Source of the DNA: UBA6398 sp963644855
GTDB lineage: Bacteria; Bacteroidota; Bacteroidia; Bacteroidales; Bacteroidaceae
Assembly: GCA_963644855.1 (NCBI GenBank)
Contig: CAVIQL010000004.1
Location: forward strand, 53,866 to 117,865
Length of the DNA stretch: 64,000 nt
Direction: 5' to 3'
Shown here: positions 55,151-64,000 of the stretch, in pieces
Position numbering within the stretch: position 1 is the stretch's first letter
Layout: the number at the start of each line of letters is the position of its first letter
Translations under genes and position numbers: made by a program
The notes under the pieces: model-generated
Database searches by the model: none
What the model saw: the letters and a program-made list of their open reading frames with translations, nothing else
Told to the model about the DNA's origin: nothing

Positions 55151-55206
55151 CAGAAAAAGCGTCGGGAGTTTCTCAACTGCCGACGCTCAAAAAATGCTAT
55201 AAAAGG
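55151..55206 (-). terminator. Terminator after the outer-membrane barrel gene, related to the small-RNA hairpin
   Basis: GCGTCGGGAGTT (55159-55170) pairs with AACTGCCGACGC (55175-55186) with one G-G mismatch; the minus strand ends TTTTTCTG. The sequence before the hairpin (CCTTTTATAGCA and a T run) matches that before the 54950 hairpin (CCTTTCATAGCA), and the stems differ at paired positions. A 19-residue frame (55307 to 55248) lies between it and the upstream gene. Confidence 0.75.
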
Positions 55207-55349
55207 TATTTGAAATGAATTATTGTAGTATGTTTCGCTGCAAAAAGCTATATCGTTATGAAAGTTCGCCTTAGGGTATTCCCGTCGTGCCTCGTGATAA
55301 TCGGCATATCAGTTATTGATTTCGCGACAACCACAGCACGCGGAAAAGT

Positions 55350-58292
55350 TTAGCGTCTTCTCATTCCTCCGCCGCGCGAGAAACCTCCGCCACCGGGTCC
55401 TCTGCCCGGGCCGCCCATTCTCGGACCGCCATCTTGGTTTCCATTATTATTCTTACCGCCAAAGATATTGAGACGATATATAAAGTTAACCATGAAATAG
55501 GAGTTGATACTATTGTTCCACGAGTCGGAACGCATCTGAGCCGTTATCGAGCGCGACACATTGCTTTGGTTGTGGAGAATGTCGTAGAACTGCACCGAAA
55601 GAGTGGCTGCGTTTCCTTTGAGGAAGCTCTGTGCCAATTGGGCATTCCATATCAGCTCGTTGGTATTCATTGAATTGTCGGAATAACCCCTTCTCGAATT
55701 CATACGAATGTCTGTGGAAAGTTGCATGTTCCAAGAAAATGTAACGTTGACCTCTCCGCCGTAATTATAGTTCCATGTGTCGAGGTTGGCATTTGATTGC
55801 AGTTTGTTTCTTGCGTGTTGATAATTCACGCCACCCCTTAGTCCAAACTCGAAAAGCCCTGTGCGATAAGTAAGACGCATATGCTCGCGAAGATTTAGGT
55901 TTTTCGTGGTGTTCTTACTGCTTGTCGTATCATTTCCTGTGCTTACATATCCCACGTTGTTGGAATAGCTTACGCCGGTAAAGGTTCCAATCGTCCAACT
56001 CTTGCTTTTGCCAAACGAAGTATTGAACATTAAATCACCATTAGCGTCCCAATTTCCGTTGATATTCTCCGGGCGCGTGGTGCGAACGCCCGTAGTTTCA
56101 TCGTAATGCATTGCATTGCTTATACTGTTTGATGTTTGGTTGAATGTAAGGCGCGTCATCCAGCCGGTTTGGGATTTCGGCAGATAACTATTGTAGAACA
56201 TTTCAAAATAGTTGTTCCATGATGGTTTCAAACCCGGATTACCTTTTGAGATATAAAGAGGATTTGAATCATCTGTTACATCTAAGAGATCTGTCATCGA
56301 AGGTTGCGAAGACGAACCGCGATATCGCATGTCGATTTCCGAGGTTTGCGAAATTTTATAGCGCATTCTAATGTTAGGAGATACGTTGAAAACGTTGCGC
56401 GTTACCACTGTGTCGAGTTTATCCTTCTGATATTCCAATTTTGTGCGCTGTGGATTGAAATCAACTGCGGCATGAAAATTAAGATTCTTGGAATTGTAGC
56501 GCACGCCGACAGACATTTTATGAGTATAATTCTTATATGTTGCGTATTGGCTGTTTCTTGTGTTAAGCGTCATGCGTAAAGAATCGGCGCTTGTAGGCAA
56601 TTTGCCGATTGCGGGTGCGTACATATCTCTCCAACCGGCGAGTGAATCGAGTTGATAAAGCGAACGGTCGGAATTGGAATAGGAGTAGGCGTATTCATAG
56701 CTTGCCTGCGCAAAAAGGTTCTTCACTATTGGTTCGCTATAACTCAATCTACCGCTAAGTCCCCAGTTTTCCGACGGATTATTGTTGTATTGATTGGTAA
56801 AGGTATTCCTATTTGCCGCAGCGTTTTGGAAATAGTTTATATCTGAACGGGAGAAACTTACACTCTTCGACTTTCCCCAATTTCCGTTTGAGCTTATAGA
56901 GATGTTACGTCCCTTGCTGTTGAGTTTTCTTACCACCATAGCCCAATAGTCTGCCGAGTTGCTTGAACTGTTAGCCATTGTGATGCGATGGTTAGTGTTT
57001 ACAGCGATGTCGCGAAGCGATGCTACGCTATCGTTAAACAGAGATTCGAGCGGATCGGTTATACCTGCTATTGCGTAGGGGTCGCTATTGAAAGTTGCAG
57101 TGCGGCTTTGGCTCCAATTCGACGATTCACTGTGGGAATAGTTGGGAGCAAACATTACGGTTGTCATACTGTCGGGATTCCATTTCAACCATAAACGAGT
57201 ATTGAAGTTTGTACTGTGGGAATAGTTCTGACTTTTTGAGTTTGAGAACGAAGATGAGTTGCCCGAATTAAGGAATGTTTCGGAGCTTGTGCGGTTTTGG
57301 CGGTCGCTTGCGCTATGACTCCAACGTATATTACCGTTGAGTTCGAGTCGTCCCGCTTCGTTTTCTTTTTTACCATTGTCCCAGCCAGCGTCGAAACCTG
57401 CGCTTTTGTTTGCACTAAGCCCGCTGCCGCCGCCACGTCCCGGACCGAAATGTCGATCGCCTGCATTGTTTGCATTGCCGAACACTGTTTCGTGGTCATG
57501 GTCGGTATAACGATTCACAAATACGTCGGCATTGTAGCGGTCCTTGCTTCCGTAGCCACCTTGTATGTTGCTAACCCAACTTTCTTTGAGTTCTTTTTTC
57601 AGTCCAATGTCGAGCACGGTTTCTTCGTTGCCGTCGTCAATTCCAGTCTGCTTGGTGTAGTCGCTCTTCTTGTCATAAGCTTTTATATTCGAGACAAGTT
57701 CCGTAGGCAGGTTCTTCATGGCAATCTTGGTATCGCCCTTAAAGAAATCCTTGCCGTTCATGAGAATTTGCTTTACTGTTTTTCCGTTGATTTTAATAGT
57801 ACCGTCGTCGCTCACTTCGGCACCCGGGAGTTGTTCCACGAGATTTTCGAGAGTCGACCCTACCGGCACACGATAAGCCGAAGCGTTGTATTGGAAAGTA
57901 TCGGCTTTCATTTCCACCTTTGCTGCCTTTGCCGTTACCACAGTCCCTTTCAAAGCCACCTCGTTTGTGCCCAATTGAATGGTACCAAGCTTTGCTTCGG
58001 GATTGTTCTTGCTCAACACAGCGTTGCGAAACACTGCATTATAACCCACGAACGAGATTTTCACGATATAACTGCCTGCTTTTTTCACACCGAGCGAGAA
58101 CGTACCGTTTTTCTGGGAGTTCACACCGTTTACAAACGATGAATCTTTGTTGAGTAGCTGTACTGTGGCAAGCTCGATTGCTGATCCGTCTGATTTTTCG
58201 GTTACTTTTCCCGAAATGGTGTATTGCGCGCTGGCTGTAATGGCGCAAAAGCATGCCAACAACGGCAAAATCAAAAATTTCTTCATGTTCAT
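55350..58292 (-). CDS. Outer-membrane beta-barrel protein, TonB-receptor-like
   Basis: 980 residues from ATG 58292 (MNMKKFLILPLLACFCAITASAQ signal peptide; ATG 58286 is an alternative). A CarboxypepD_reg-like beta domain (about 22-110, YTISGKVTEKSDGSAIELATVQL), a plug-like part (about 115-230, VPVGSTLENLVEQLPGAEV) and a long barrel (about 420-950) rich in Ser/Asn/Tyr strands match the OMP_b-brl_3 group. No SusD neighbour, so a glycan importer role is doubtful; it may take up a peptide or siderophore, or act in export. The last 30 residues are a Gly/Arg/Pro tail (GGPGRGPGGGGFSRGGG, MRRR) after the last strand. Confidence 0.85.
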   Translation of the reverse strand: MNMKKFLILPLLACFCAITASAQYTISGKVTEKSDGSAIELATVQLLNKDSSFVNGVNSQKNGTFSLGVKKAGSYIVKISFVGYNAVFRNAVLSKNNPEAKLGTIQLGTNEVALKGTVVTAKAAKVEMKADTFQYNASAYRVPVGSTLENLVEQLPGAEVSDDGTIKINGKTVKQILMNGKDFFKGDTKIAMKNLPTELVSNIKAYDKKSDYTKQTGIDDGNEETVLDIGLKKELKESWVSNIQGGYGSKDRYNADVFVNRYTDHDHETVFGNANNAGDRHFGPGRGGGSGLSANKSAGFDAGWDNGKKENEAGRLELNGNIRWSHSASDRQNRTSSETFLNSGNSSSFSNSKSQNYSHSTNFNTRLWLKWNPDSMTTVMFAPNYSHSESSNWSQSRTATFNSDPYAIAGITDPLESLFNDSVASLRDIAVNTNHRITMANSSSNSADYWAMVVRKLNSKGRNISISSNGNWGKSKSVSFSRSDINYFQNAAANRNTFTNQYNNNPSENWGLSGRLSYSEPIVKNLFAQASYEYAYSYSNSDRSLYQLDSLAGWRDMYAPAIGKLPTSADSLRMTLNTRNSQYATYKNYTHKMSVGVRYNSKNLNFHAAVDFNPQRTKLEYQKDKLDTVVTRNVFNVSPNIRMRYKISQTSEIDMRYRGSSSQPSMTDLLDVTDDSNPLYISKGNPGLKPSWNNYFEMFYNSYLPKSQTGWMTRLTFNQTSNSISNAMHYDETTGVRTTRPENINGNWDANGDLMFNTSFGKSKSWTIGTFTGVSYSNNVGYVSTGNDTTSSKNTTKNLNLREHMRLTYRTGLFEFGLRGGVNYQHARNKLQSNANLDTWNYNYGGEVNVTFSWNMQLSTDIRMNSRRGYSDNSMNTNELIWNAQLAQSFLKGNAATLSVQFYDILHNQSNVSRSITAQMRSDSWNNSINSYFMVNFIYRLNIFGGKNNNGNQDGGPRMGGPGRGPGGGGFSRGGGMRRR

Positions 58293-58533
58293 GTTAGTTT
58301 TCTCTCTAATAAAATCGCGGCAGAACGGCATGTTGAACCGACGTTTCTAATTCGTTGATATTTTGACGTGAAAAACACTTCAAGGTTTAACCGCTATTTC
58401 CCTTTTATCGACATATTAAATTATAATATCTACTGTTTACATTTTTTTACCGACGAATTTTCGTCCCTATTTATGGTTTCAAAATCCCCTTTCTACACAT
58501 CAAAAATATGCTTCAATATATCGTTTTTCTAAT
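58293..58533. other. Upstream region of the outer-membrane barrel gene
   Basis: AT-rich, no gene seen. No exact TAnnTTTG box was found, so the promoter is not located. Confidence 0.5.
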
Positions 58534-58638
58534 ATCCGATATTTTTTAAAAAAGGTCCGATATTATTTAAATAATGTCTGACATTATTTTTACGATATCC
58601 GATATTATTTTTACACCTTCCACATGTTGTTTTTAATA
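58534..58638. repeat. 21-bp phased intergenic array 17
   Basis: Five units: ATCCGATAT, GTCCGATAT, GTCTGACAT, ATCCGATAT, TTCCACATG. Located between two minus-strand genes, downstream of the terminator hairpin of the fasciclin gene. Confidence 0.85.
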
Positions 58639-58699
58639 CCCCAAATATGATTCAAAACATATTGGGATTTGCACCCCCGTCGTCCATATCAAGCAAGAA

Positions 58700-58727
58700 T
58701 ATCCCGGCACAAATTTGCGCCGGGATA
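58700..58727 (-). terminator. Terminator of the fasciclin-lipoprotein operon
   Basis: TATCCCGGC (58700-58708) pairs with GCCGGGATA (58719-58727); on the minus strand TTCTTGCTT follows, a weak T tract. Confidence 0.65.
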
Positions 58728-58755
58728 CTTATATTTTGGCGACGAAGCAGAGTGT

Positions 58756-60807
58756 TTACCACTGATCCTCTTCTTCCACGCCGTTATACACATTCTTCGG
58801 AACCCATTCCATATAGTCGAGCAAGAAACATGCAAACGGGTTGGTCAACACCGACTTGATGCGCAAATACATGGTTTCGTTGGGGTTCATTTTGCCCGTC
58901 CAAACAATCTTGCGCACACGCAAATTGGCACGATATGTGGTGGAGTTTCGCATAGACTCTGTTACCGGAGCACCGTTGCGGGATATACCATCGTGGCGAG
59001 GCGGTTTCATATAGTTATGGTTGAGCATATTCTTGTCGATTTGACGAGTAACCTCTTCGTCCTCGTTATCTTCTTCCCAACCAATGTTGGGATTCGAAAG
59101 CGAAAGGCGCAAGTCGACTGGCAAACCAATTGCCTGAAGATTGTTCTGGTCTTTACCAATATAGAATTGCGCCATACCGAAGCCCGAGTTGCAAGGTGCG
59201 CAAATACGGAACTGCCATGTTCCCTCGGTTGGTACAGGCGGGAGACGGATTGTCAGATCATATTGTCCGCGAATATTCATCTCGTCAGCCTGATAGTTGC
59301 ACATACTCGAACCACCATAGTAAGGGAGGTAAACAATCCAACTTTCGTCGGAAACCTTCATGCGTTCGAAATAATTGTTAGGTATGGCGTGCTGGTTGGC
59401 GTCCTTTATGCGGCGCAGACCATTGGTAATAAGCTCAGAGAAAAGCGATGAGAAATCCCAGCGCAGGCGATCGTTGAGCACAACATTTGGCACATCGTCG
59501 TCGTAAATAAGTATCTCGTCAACGGGATAGTAGAATCCGTTGAGCGCATTGTTTGCAACCTTTCCATTATCCGACTGGATTTTCACACCCAGGCGGTCAA
59601 CCGTAACTTCATCGTATGTATCGCGGTCGTAAGTGCAATGACGATTGATTCGCTTGCCATCTGTTTGACGACCCTCGGTTATCTTCATCAAACGATGGTA
59701 TCCGCCCATCGTTTCATAGTATTCGTGGCAGTCAATAGTGAGGTTGCTCGGGTTGTTGTAAGAGTAACCCATTTCAAGGTGGTGAATCACCATTTTTTCC
59801 CAACTCATACGCGCCGGAACAAGGTGGTATGCCACAAATTGATGTACGGCATTGTTAGGATCTTTAAGGTCTTCGGCCGTAGCATGTGGGTATGCCTTTT
59901 GACACTGCTCCTTTATTATCGGAAGAATGTTCTGCCAGTTTACAAAAACATCGCTTTTGTATTCGGGAGCACTCACTCCCCATTCAGCTTGAAAGACACT
60001 ATCGGTTTCCACAAAAGCAGTGTAACCATAATATCTATGTGTTGGGTTGGCTAACTGGCCATTTTTGTTAAGATTATATCCGTATTCAGCATGATTTACT
60101 TCGTAGTCTTCATCACGAACCGTGTTCATCGAATCGGCAAAGCCCGTTTCTTCGAGCAAACGACTGAATATCCTCAAATTCGGCGCAGCCTTGATAAGAT
60201 CAGGAAGTTTATCGTTTGACGGCTGTAAAACTCTGTTTACACCATGAATATATCCGTTGCTACACTCCACGTCTGGATTTTCGATTATGGACTTTTCGTT
60301 TACCACAACCACTGTTTTGGAATTGATGGTGTCAAACGAAATCATAATGTAGCGGTCGTCCATACTCATCGTTTCCAATGCACCGATGATAAACTCCGTT
60401 GTCTTGAGAGCACTGGCGTTTTGGTGGTCGATAATGGCGTTTCTTACGATATATTCCGCCATTTCGTAAGTTATGCTGTCAAGATTGTAATTTTTTTGCT
60501 CATACACAGAGTCGATAAAAGTTTGTATTGCTTTATCGCTTGGTGCGAACACCGTGTAGTTTCCTCGGGCTGCAAGCAATGCTGCTATACGAGATTCTGT
60601 TTTTCGCCCGGTTTTTACACGCTGCGAGAGTTTGTAGAACATTCCATAACCATCTGTACTTTCAAGATACGAGGAAATTGTCTCGCCTTGAAAAATATAG
60701 AGGTTTGAGGAATCGACGCTGTCGGAACAACTCCAAAAGCCCATTACGGCAATCAAGGAAGTTACCCCCCAAAGCAGCTTCTTTTTTAATAGTTTTGTAC
60801 ACTTCAT
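58756..60807 (-). CDS. Fasciclin-domain surface lipoprotein
   Basis: 683 residues. Lipobox FWSC with Cys27. A fasciclin (FAS1) domain at about 60-190 (GNYTVFAPSDKAIQTFID, IHGVNRVLQP) is followed by a second FAS1-like region (about 210-450) and a beta-sandwich end. FAS1 lipoproteins of this build are common in polysaccharide loci of Bacteroidota, where they may bind glycans at the surface. Start 37 bp after the glycosidase-like gene, so one operon. Confidence 0.82.
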   Translation of the reverse strand: MKCTKLLKKKLLWGVTSLIAVMGFWSCSDSVDSSNLYIFQGETISSYLESTDGYGMFYKLSQRVKTGRKTESRIAALLAARGNYTVFAPSDKAIQTFIDSVYEQKNYNLDSITYEMAEYIVRNAIIDHQNASALKTTEFIIGALETMSMDDRYIMISFDTINSKTVVVVNEKSIIENPDVECSNGYIHGVNRVLQPSNDKLPDLIKAAPNLRIFSRLLEETGFADSMNTVRDEDYEVNHAEYGYNLNKNGQLANPTHRYYGYTAFVETDSVFQAEWGVSAPEYKSDVFVNWQNILPIIKEQCQKAYPHATAEDLKDPNNAVHQFVAYHLVPARMSWEKMVIHHLEMGYSYNNPSNLTIDCHEYYETMGGYHRLMKITEGRQTDGKRINRHCTYDRDTYDEVTVDRLGVKIQSDNGKVANNALNGFYYPVDEILIYDDDVPNVVLNDRLRWDFSSLFSELITNGLRRIKDANQHAIPNNYFERMKVSDESWIVYLPYYGGSSMCNYQADEMNIRGQYDLTIRLPPVPTEGTWQFRICAPCNSGFGMAQFYIGKDQNNLQAIGLPVDLRLSLSNPNIGWEEDNEDEEVTRQIDKNMLNHNYMKPPRHDGISRNGAPVTESMRNSTTYRANLRVRKIVWTGKMNPNETMYLRIKSVLTNPFACFLLDYMEWVPKNVYNGVEEEDQW

Positions 60808-60844
60808 ACTCTATGTTGATTAGGGTGTTAATATTTTGCTTGGT

Positions 60845-63688
60845 TCAATTTATCTTTATGTCAACGGCGCGGCCGTATTGTTCTTTTTTGAGTTGCAGCG
60901 TAAGCGTTCCTTTTTTAATGGAAATCGGTATTGTTTCGCCGCCAATGGTTGCCGTAGCACTCTTTGCCCATGTGGGAACAGGAATACTGATTGTCTCAGC
61001 TCCACTTACGTATAGTTTATAATCGGTCTCGCTTCCGTTTACCCGACCAAACGTTATGTTATCCAACTTATCTGCCGCGAATTTATATCTTTTACCGTCT
61101 GCAATAATTTCGTTGCATTGTTGTCCGTAGAAGGCGCAAAGTATTTTGTCCTTAATATTGAAACCCATCGACAGACGTCCCGTATAGGAAATGTCATGTC
61201 CGTTGATTTTCGCATTTTTCAGCATTATGGTATCCGAAGGCAAGGGATTGTTTTTTAGAACTTCGGCATCGCGCGCATCATCTCTCGAAAAATTCCCGTC
61301 CCAATTCTCAACATGCGTGCGATAATGGTTTACTACCATCGTAGCTCCGTTGGGAAAAGCAGAAACAAAGTAATCGGTAGTACGCGAAAGGTAAGCAGGA
61401 TTGTCGTTTATGTTCTTGTAAGTTCCGCTTGCCGGATAAGCACCAAGAGAATTGAGAACTTCAAACATATTCCGCGTTTCATAGCCAAGACTCCGACTTT
61501 GGTCATCACGCAATCGGCAACCGATAAAACAAGCTTTGCCATTGCCAGAATAATTCTTTATTGTACCGATAACTTTACCATTGCAAGTTGCCGCGACCTC
61601 GCTATTCTTTGCTTCAACAGGGTAAATATGATCTACAATATAATCTGTGAGAATATACTGCGGCTCCACATCTTTAAGAAGTCCTTGGAATTCTATTTTC
61701 TTTCCGCTTGCCATTTCGCCGCATTCGTTGTTGAATGTATAGCTTGCCCCGAAAATATCCTGCCATTGCGTACTGCACAATTCGCCGCCTTTATTGAGCA
61801 TCGGAGGTGTTCCGAGCCACAAAACTTTACCGCCTGCGTTGATAAATTTCTTAATAAATTCAAGTTCTCCTCTCTCTGGGAAAGGTTCAAACAGTATGAC
61901 AAGCGTTCCGTATTCCTTTTCCGCTACTTTTAGTTTGCCTTGCGGGGTTACGCTACCCATTTTCAAAAGCATGTCGCTGGTTAGATAATTAGCGTATCCG
62001 TATTGCGTGAGCCAACTACCAAATCTTGGATCAACGGCAACAAGATTCATGGGATATATCATGAGTACATCGATATCGCGATGTACGTTGTCGGTAATAA
62101 GACGAATGTTTTCGGGCGGATCACAACCGTAAGCATAATTAATTGCCATGCGACGCTCATTGCTTGCAGCAGGCATTCCCCATGCGGCAGCGTATGCGTT
62201 GGGAATTTTATTTACTACTCCTATTGACGCTGCCATAGCTGCGCCATAATAATTGCGATCGAGCCAACCGCATTCGCAGAAGTCGTTCCCCGTGGGTTGA
62301 AGATATTCGCCCCATTTGAAGTAGTCGTAACATGCTGCCGAAGCTTGATGCACCGTGTTGCCCCAAAGAAAATTCGGGGTGTACTCGTAATTGGCGTAAT
62401 AAGTATTGACAACATCCGGAGTAATCCATTTGTCTATCGTAGGCGACTCTGCCCATGACGAATGTGCGCCCGTGCGGAAAGTACGATTGAACAATTTTTC
62501 TCCATATTGCTTTGCCTCTACAAAAAGGTCGACCACGTGGTTGTTTAGTAGCCTATAATAATTGTCGCGCATGAGATATGTGCGCTGTATGTCCTCTGGT
62601 TTTTCTCCGAGCACGTATTCCATATTAATAATGGCGTCTACGCTTGGTTTATATATCGGAGGCTGGCTTACGAAATAGAGCATATAGCGTTCATCAAAGG
62701 ACATTCCCGTTTTTTTCTTGAATTCCCGTCCAAGACTTTCGGTATAGAACCGTTGGTTGAACTGTCCGTCTTCTTGATGTGAGAAATAAATCCAATCTTG
62801 CTGTATGTGCATTTCGTCGCAATAGAGTGATTGCAAATTTACTCCAGCATCATGATATTTTTTGAGGAGATTTTTCAAGAACGACAAGGCATCATCGGCA
62901 AAATAGTCTATTTCCTGCGTTTCATATTCGAGCAACACGAGCACATTATTGTATCCCGGGCAGGCATTATCTTCTTCGCTAAAAATTCTAAGGCGTCGCT
63001 GCGGAATTGTACCGTTGTCATGTCCTACAGAATCGAGCACTTCCCACTTCACATTGTCTAATTTTACAATATCGTCGGGATTTACTGCCGTTTGGGTTTG
63101 ACTCAATCTGCGTCCTTTAAAGGCATATGCTTTTACGGAGCGTAATTTTACGGGTGTTTCACCTTTATTGTTTGTCCATATAAGCTGTTGCCACATTTGC
63201 AAACTGAACTTTCCGGTTTTTGCATTGCGCATACCTACTTTATAGGCTATCCATTTTCCGGTGTTACCAGTTTGGTTGCGATAGGCTTGCCCGAGTTCAA
63301 GCGGACTCAGTAGACTTAATTGCAAACCGGCGTTTGCGTTTTTTGTTACATAGTCGCTGATTTTCGCAATACAGTCAACGTATTCGTCCATATCGGGCGT
63401 GAGCTTGCGCTCTGTGTTTTTGTCATCGCGATATTGGCGGAAAAATTCGTCAAAAGCTACCGTGATATTATTGGAGTGGTTGCTTTTGGCTTGTTCTGCG
63501 GCTTGTTTCAGGCTCAGTCGGCTTTTATTGAAGCCTATGGTGTTGTCGATTTCTTTTTCTGGGGAATTTGCAAGATCTCTAAGCTGTTGATCATTAGTGA
63601 GAATGAATACCTGCCCGCACGTAATCTGCACAGGAAGTACTGTGAGCATACAAGTTGCGACTGAAATGACAATACCAGATAGTTTCAT
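60845..63688 (-). CDS. Large secreted glycosidase-like protein, family not assigned
   Basis: 947 residues with a signal peptide (MKLSGIVISVATCMLTVLP...CGQ). An N-terminal barrel-like part holds LQSLYCDEMHIQQDW (about 290-304) and RTGAHSSWAESP (about 405-416), with acidic residues that could be catalytic. Residues about 540-720 (DVLMIYPMNLVAVDPRFGSW, GKVLWLGTPPM) look like the glutamine-amidotransferase-like trimerisation domain of GH42-type enzymes; a small beta domain ends the protein. I infer a retaining glycosidase, but could not place it. First gene of an operon with the fasciclin lipoprotein. Confidence 0.75.
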   Translation of the reverse strand: MKLSGIVISVATCMLTVLPVQITCGQVFILTNDQQLRDLANSPEKEIDNTIGFNKSRLSLKQAAEQAKSNHSNNITVAFDEFFRQYRDDKNTERKLTPDMDEYVDCIAKISDYVTKNANAGLQLSLLSPLELGQAYRNQTGNTGKWIAYKVGMRNAKTGKFSLQMWQQLIWTNNKGETPVKLRSVKAYAFKGRRLSQTQTAVNPDDIVKLDNVKWEVLDSVGHDNGTIPQRRLRIFSEEDNACPGYNNVLVLLEYETQEIDYFADDALSFLKNLLKKYHDAGVNLQSLYCDEMHIQQDWIYFSHQEDGQFNQRFYTESLGREFKKKTGMSFDERYMLYFVSQPPIYKPSVDAIINMEYVLGEKPEDIQRTYLMRDNYYRLLNNHVVDLFVEAKQYGEKLFNRTFRTGAHSSWAESPTIDKWITPDVVNTYYANYEYTPNFLWGNTVHQASAACYDYFKWGEYLQPTGNDFCECGWLDRNYYGAAMAASIGVVNKIPNAYAAAWGMPAASNERRMAINYAYGCDPPENIRLITDNVHRDIDVLMIYPMNLVAVDPRFGSWLTQYGYANYLTSDMLLKMGSVTPQGKLKVAEKEYGTLVILFEPFPERGELEFIKKFINAGGKVLWLGTPPMLNKGGELCSTQWQDIFGASYTFNNECGEMASGKKIEFQGLLKDVEPQYILTDYIVDHIYPVEAKNSEVAATCNGKVIGTIKNYSGNGKACFIGCRLRDDQSRSLGYETRNMFEVLNSLGAYPASGTYKNINDNPAYLSRTTDYFVSAFPNGATMVVNHYRTHVENWDGNFSRDDARDAEVLKNNPLPSDTIMLKNAKINGHDISYTGRLSMGFNIKDKILCAFYGQQCNEIIADGKRYKFAADKLDNITFGRVNGSETDYKLYVSGAETISIPVPTWAKSATATIGGETIPISIKKGTLTLQLKKEQYGRAVDIKIN

Positions 63689-63841
63689 TTCTCTATGTCC
63701 TTATATTTTCGTTTTTGCGCTTTTCCACAACGCATTGTTTGGGGCTCTGCATTGACTAAGATTATTACGCAATTATTAAAAAAATCGCACTTACGCTGCT
63801 ATCCACGCAACGTTTGCTTCTTTTATCGCTTAGAAGTATTG

Positions 63842-63849
63842 CAAAAGTA
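63842..63849 (-). promoter_or_regulatory. -7 box for the glycosidase-like operon
   Basis: Reverse-strand TACTTTTG, about 154 nt before the start codon, leaving a long leader (63689-63841) in which no structure is recognised. Confidence 0.45.
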
Positions 63850-63908
63850 TAAAAAACGTGATAAGTAGAGAAATGTTTTGCAGAGAAAAACCTATTTGAA
63901 ACAAAAAA

Positions 63909-63938
63909 GAAACATCTTCTTAATTATCGAAGATGTTT
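63909..63938 (-). terminator. Terminator downstream of tRNA-Thr
   Basis: AAACATCTTC and GAAGATGTTT flank TTAATTATC; on the minus strand CTTTTTTGTTTC follows. Confidence 0.85.
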
Positions 63939-63950
63939 CTCTGTGTTTTG

Positions 63951-64000
63951 AGCCTCTTGTCGGATTCGAACCAACGACCCCGAGATTACAAATCACGTGC
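63951..64000 (-). tRNA. tRNA-Thr (anticodon TGT), partial
   Basis: Reverse strand: anticodon loop TTTGTAA, T arm GTTGGTTCGAATCCGAC and acceptor 3' strand AAGAGGC plus discriminator T at 63951. The 5' part runs off the window; CCA is not encoded. Confidence 0.88.

Overview
The window is chromosomal DNA from a member of the Bacteroidota, most likely order Bacteroidales (Prevotella/Muribaculum-like). The evidence is repeated TAnnTTTG promoter boxes (often with TTTG or TTG about 20 bp upstream), a tmRNA whose tag ends in ALAA, many secreted carbohydrate-active enzymes, an OMP_b-brl-type outer-membrane protein, an OprO/P-like porin and typical Bacteroidota forms of RecQ, LigA, ArgR and RsmI. No phage, transposase, integrase, plasmid or CRISPR gene was seen. 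A run of ten Ns at 621-630 marks an assembly break.

Layout. 1-365 is the end of a secreted protein. 890-7514 is a three-gene operon for rhamnose-containing glycans (GH78, GH106 and an unrecognised secreted protein). 7567-12949 holds housekeeping genes (thioesterase, methyltransferase, WaaP-like kinase, LigA, DUF486). 13136-16774 is recJ-recQ and 17216-21741 is argR-GNAT-argG-argC-argD, both on the minus strand. 22265-24559 pairs an acyltransferase with an SGNH esterase. 24999-27582 is a secreted protein plus a Gfo/Idh/MocA oxidoreductase. 27857-31542 has a protein with two PD-(D/E)XK-like domains, ssrA and a stand-alone AICAR formyltransferase. 31925-41104 has a secreted protein, rfbB, rsmI, a coiled-coil lipoprotein, a CBS-domain membrane protein, a flavin reductase, a porin, yraN and birA. 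41492-46906 is clpB and pta-ackA. 47598-54775 has a large GH2 beta-galactosidase, nagA and cls. 54938-63688 has a candidate small RNA, a large outer-membrane barrel protein and a fasciclin-lipoprotein/glycosidase-like operon. A partial tRNA-Thr closes the window.

The most unusual feature is a family of intergenic arrays, 17 in this window. They look at first like untidy AT-rich inverted repeats, but nearly all parse into consecutive 21-bp units. Each unit has a variable word of about 9-13 nt, often the near-palindrome AATRTCNGAYATT with a free central base or the AAGGCAT/ATGCCTT pair, and then a TTTAAA-like spacer. Up to nine units follow one another with the frame kept at two DNA helical turns. 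The arrays occur between convergent, divergent and co-directional genes. One locus (47106-47357) is a nearly homogeneous tandem 21-bp repeat made of the same kind of word. I know of no described element with this design. A second candidate novelty is a pair of related hairpin elements at 54942-55206, one of them behind its own promoter.
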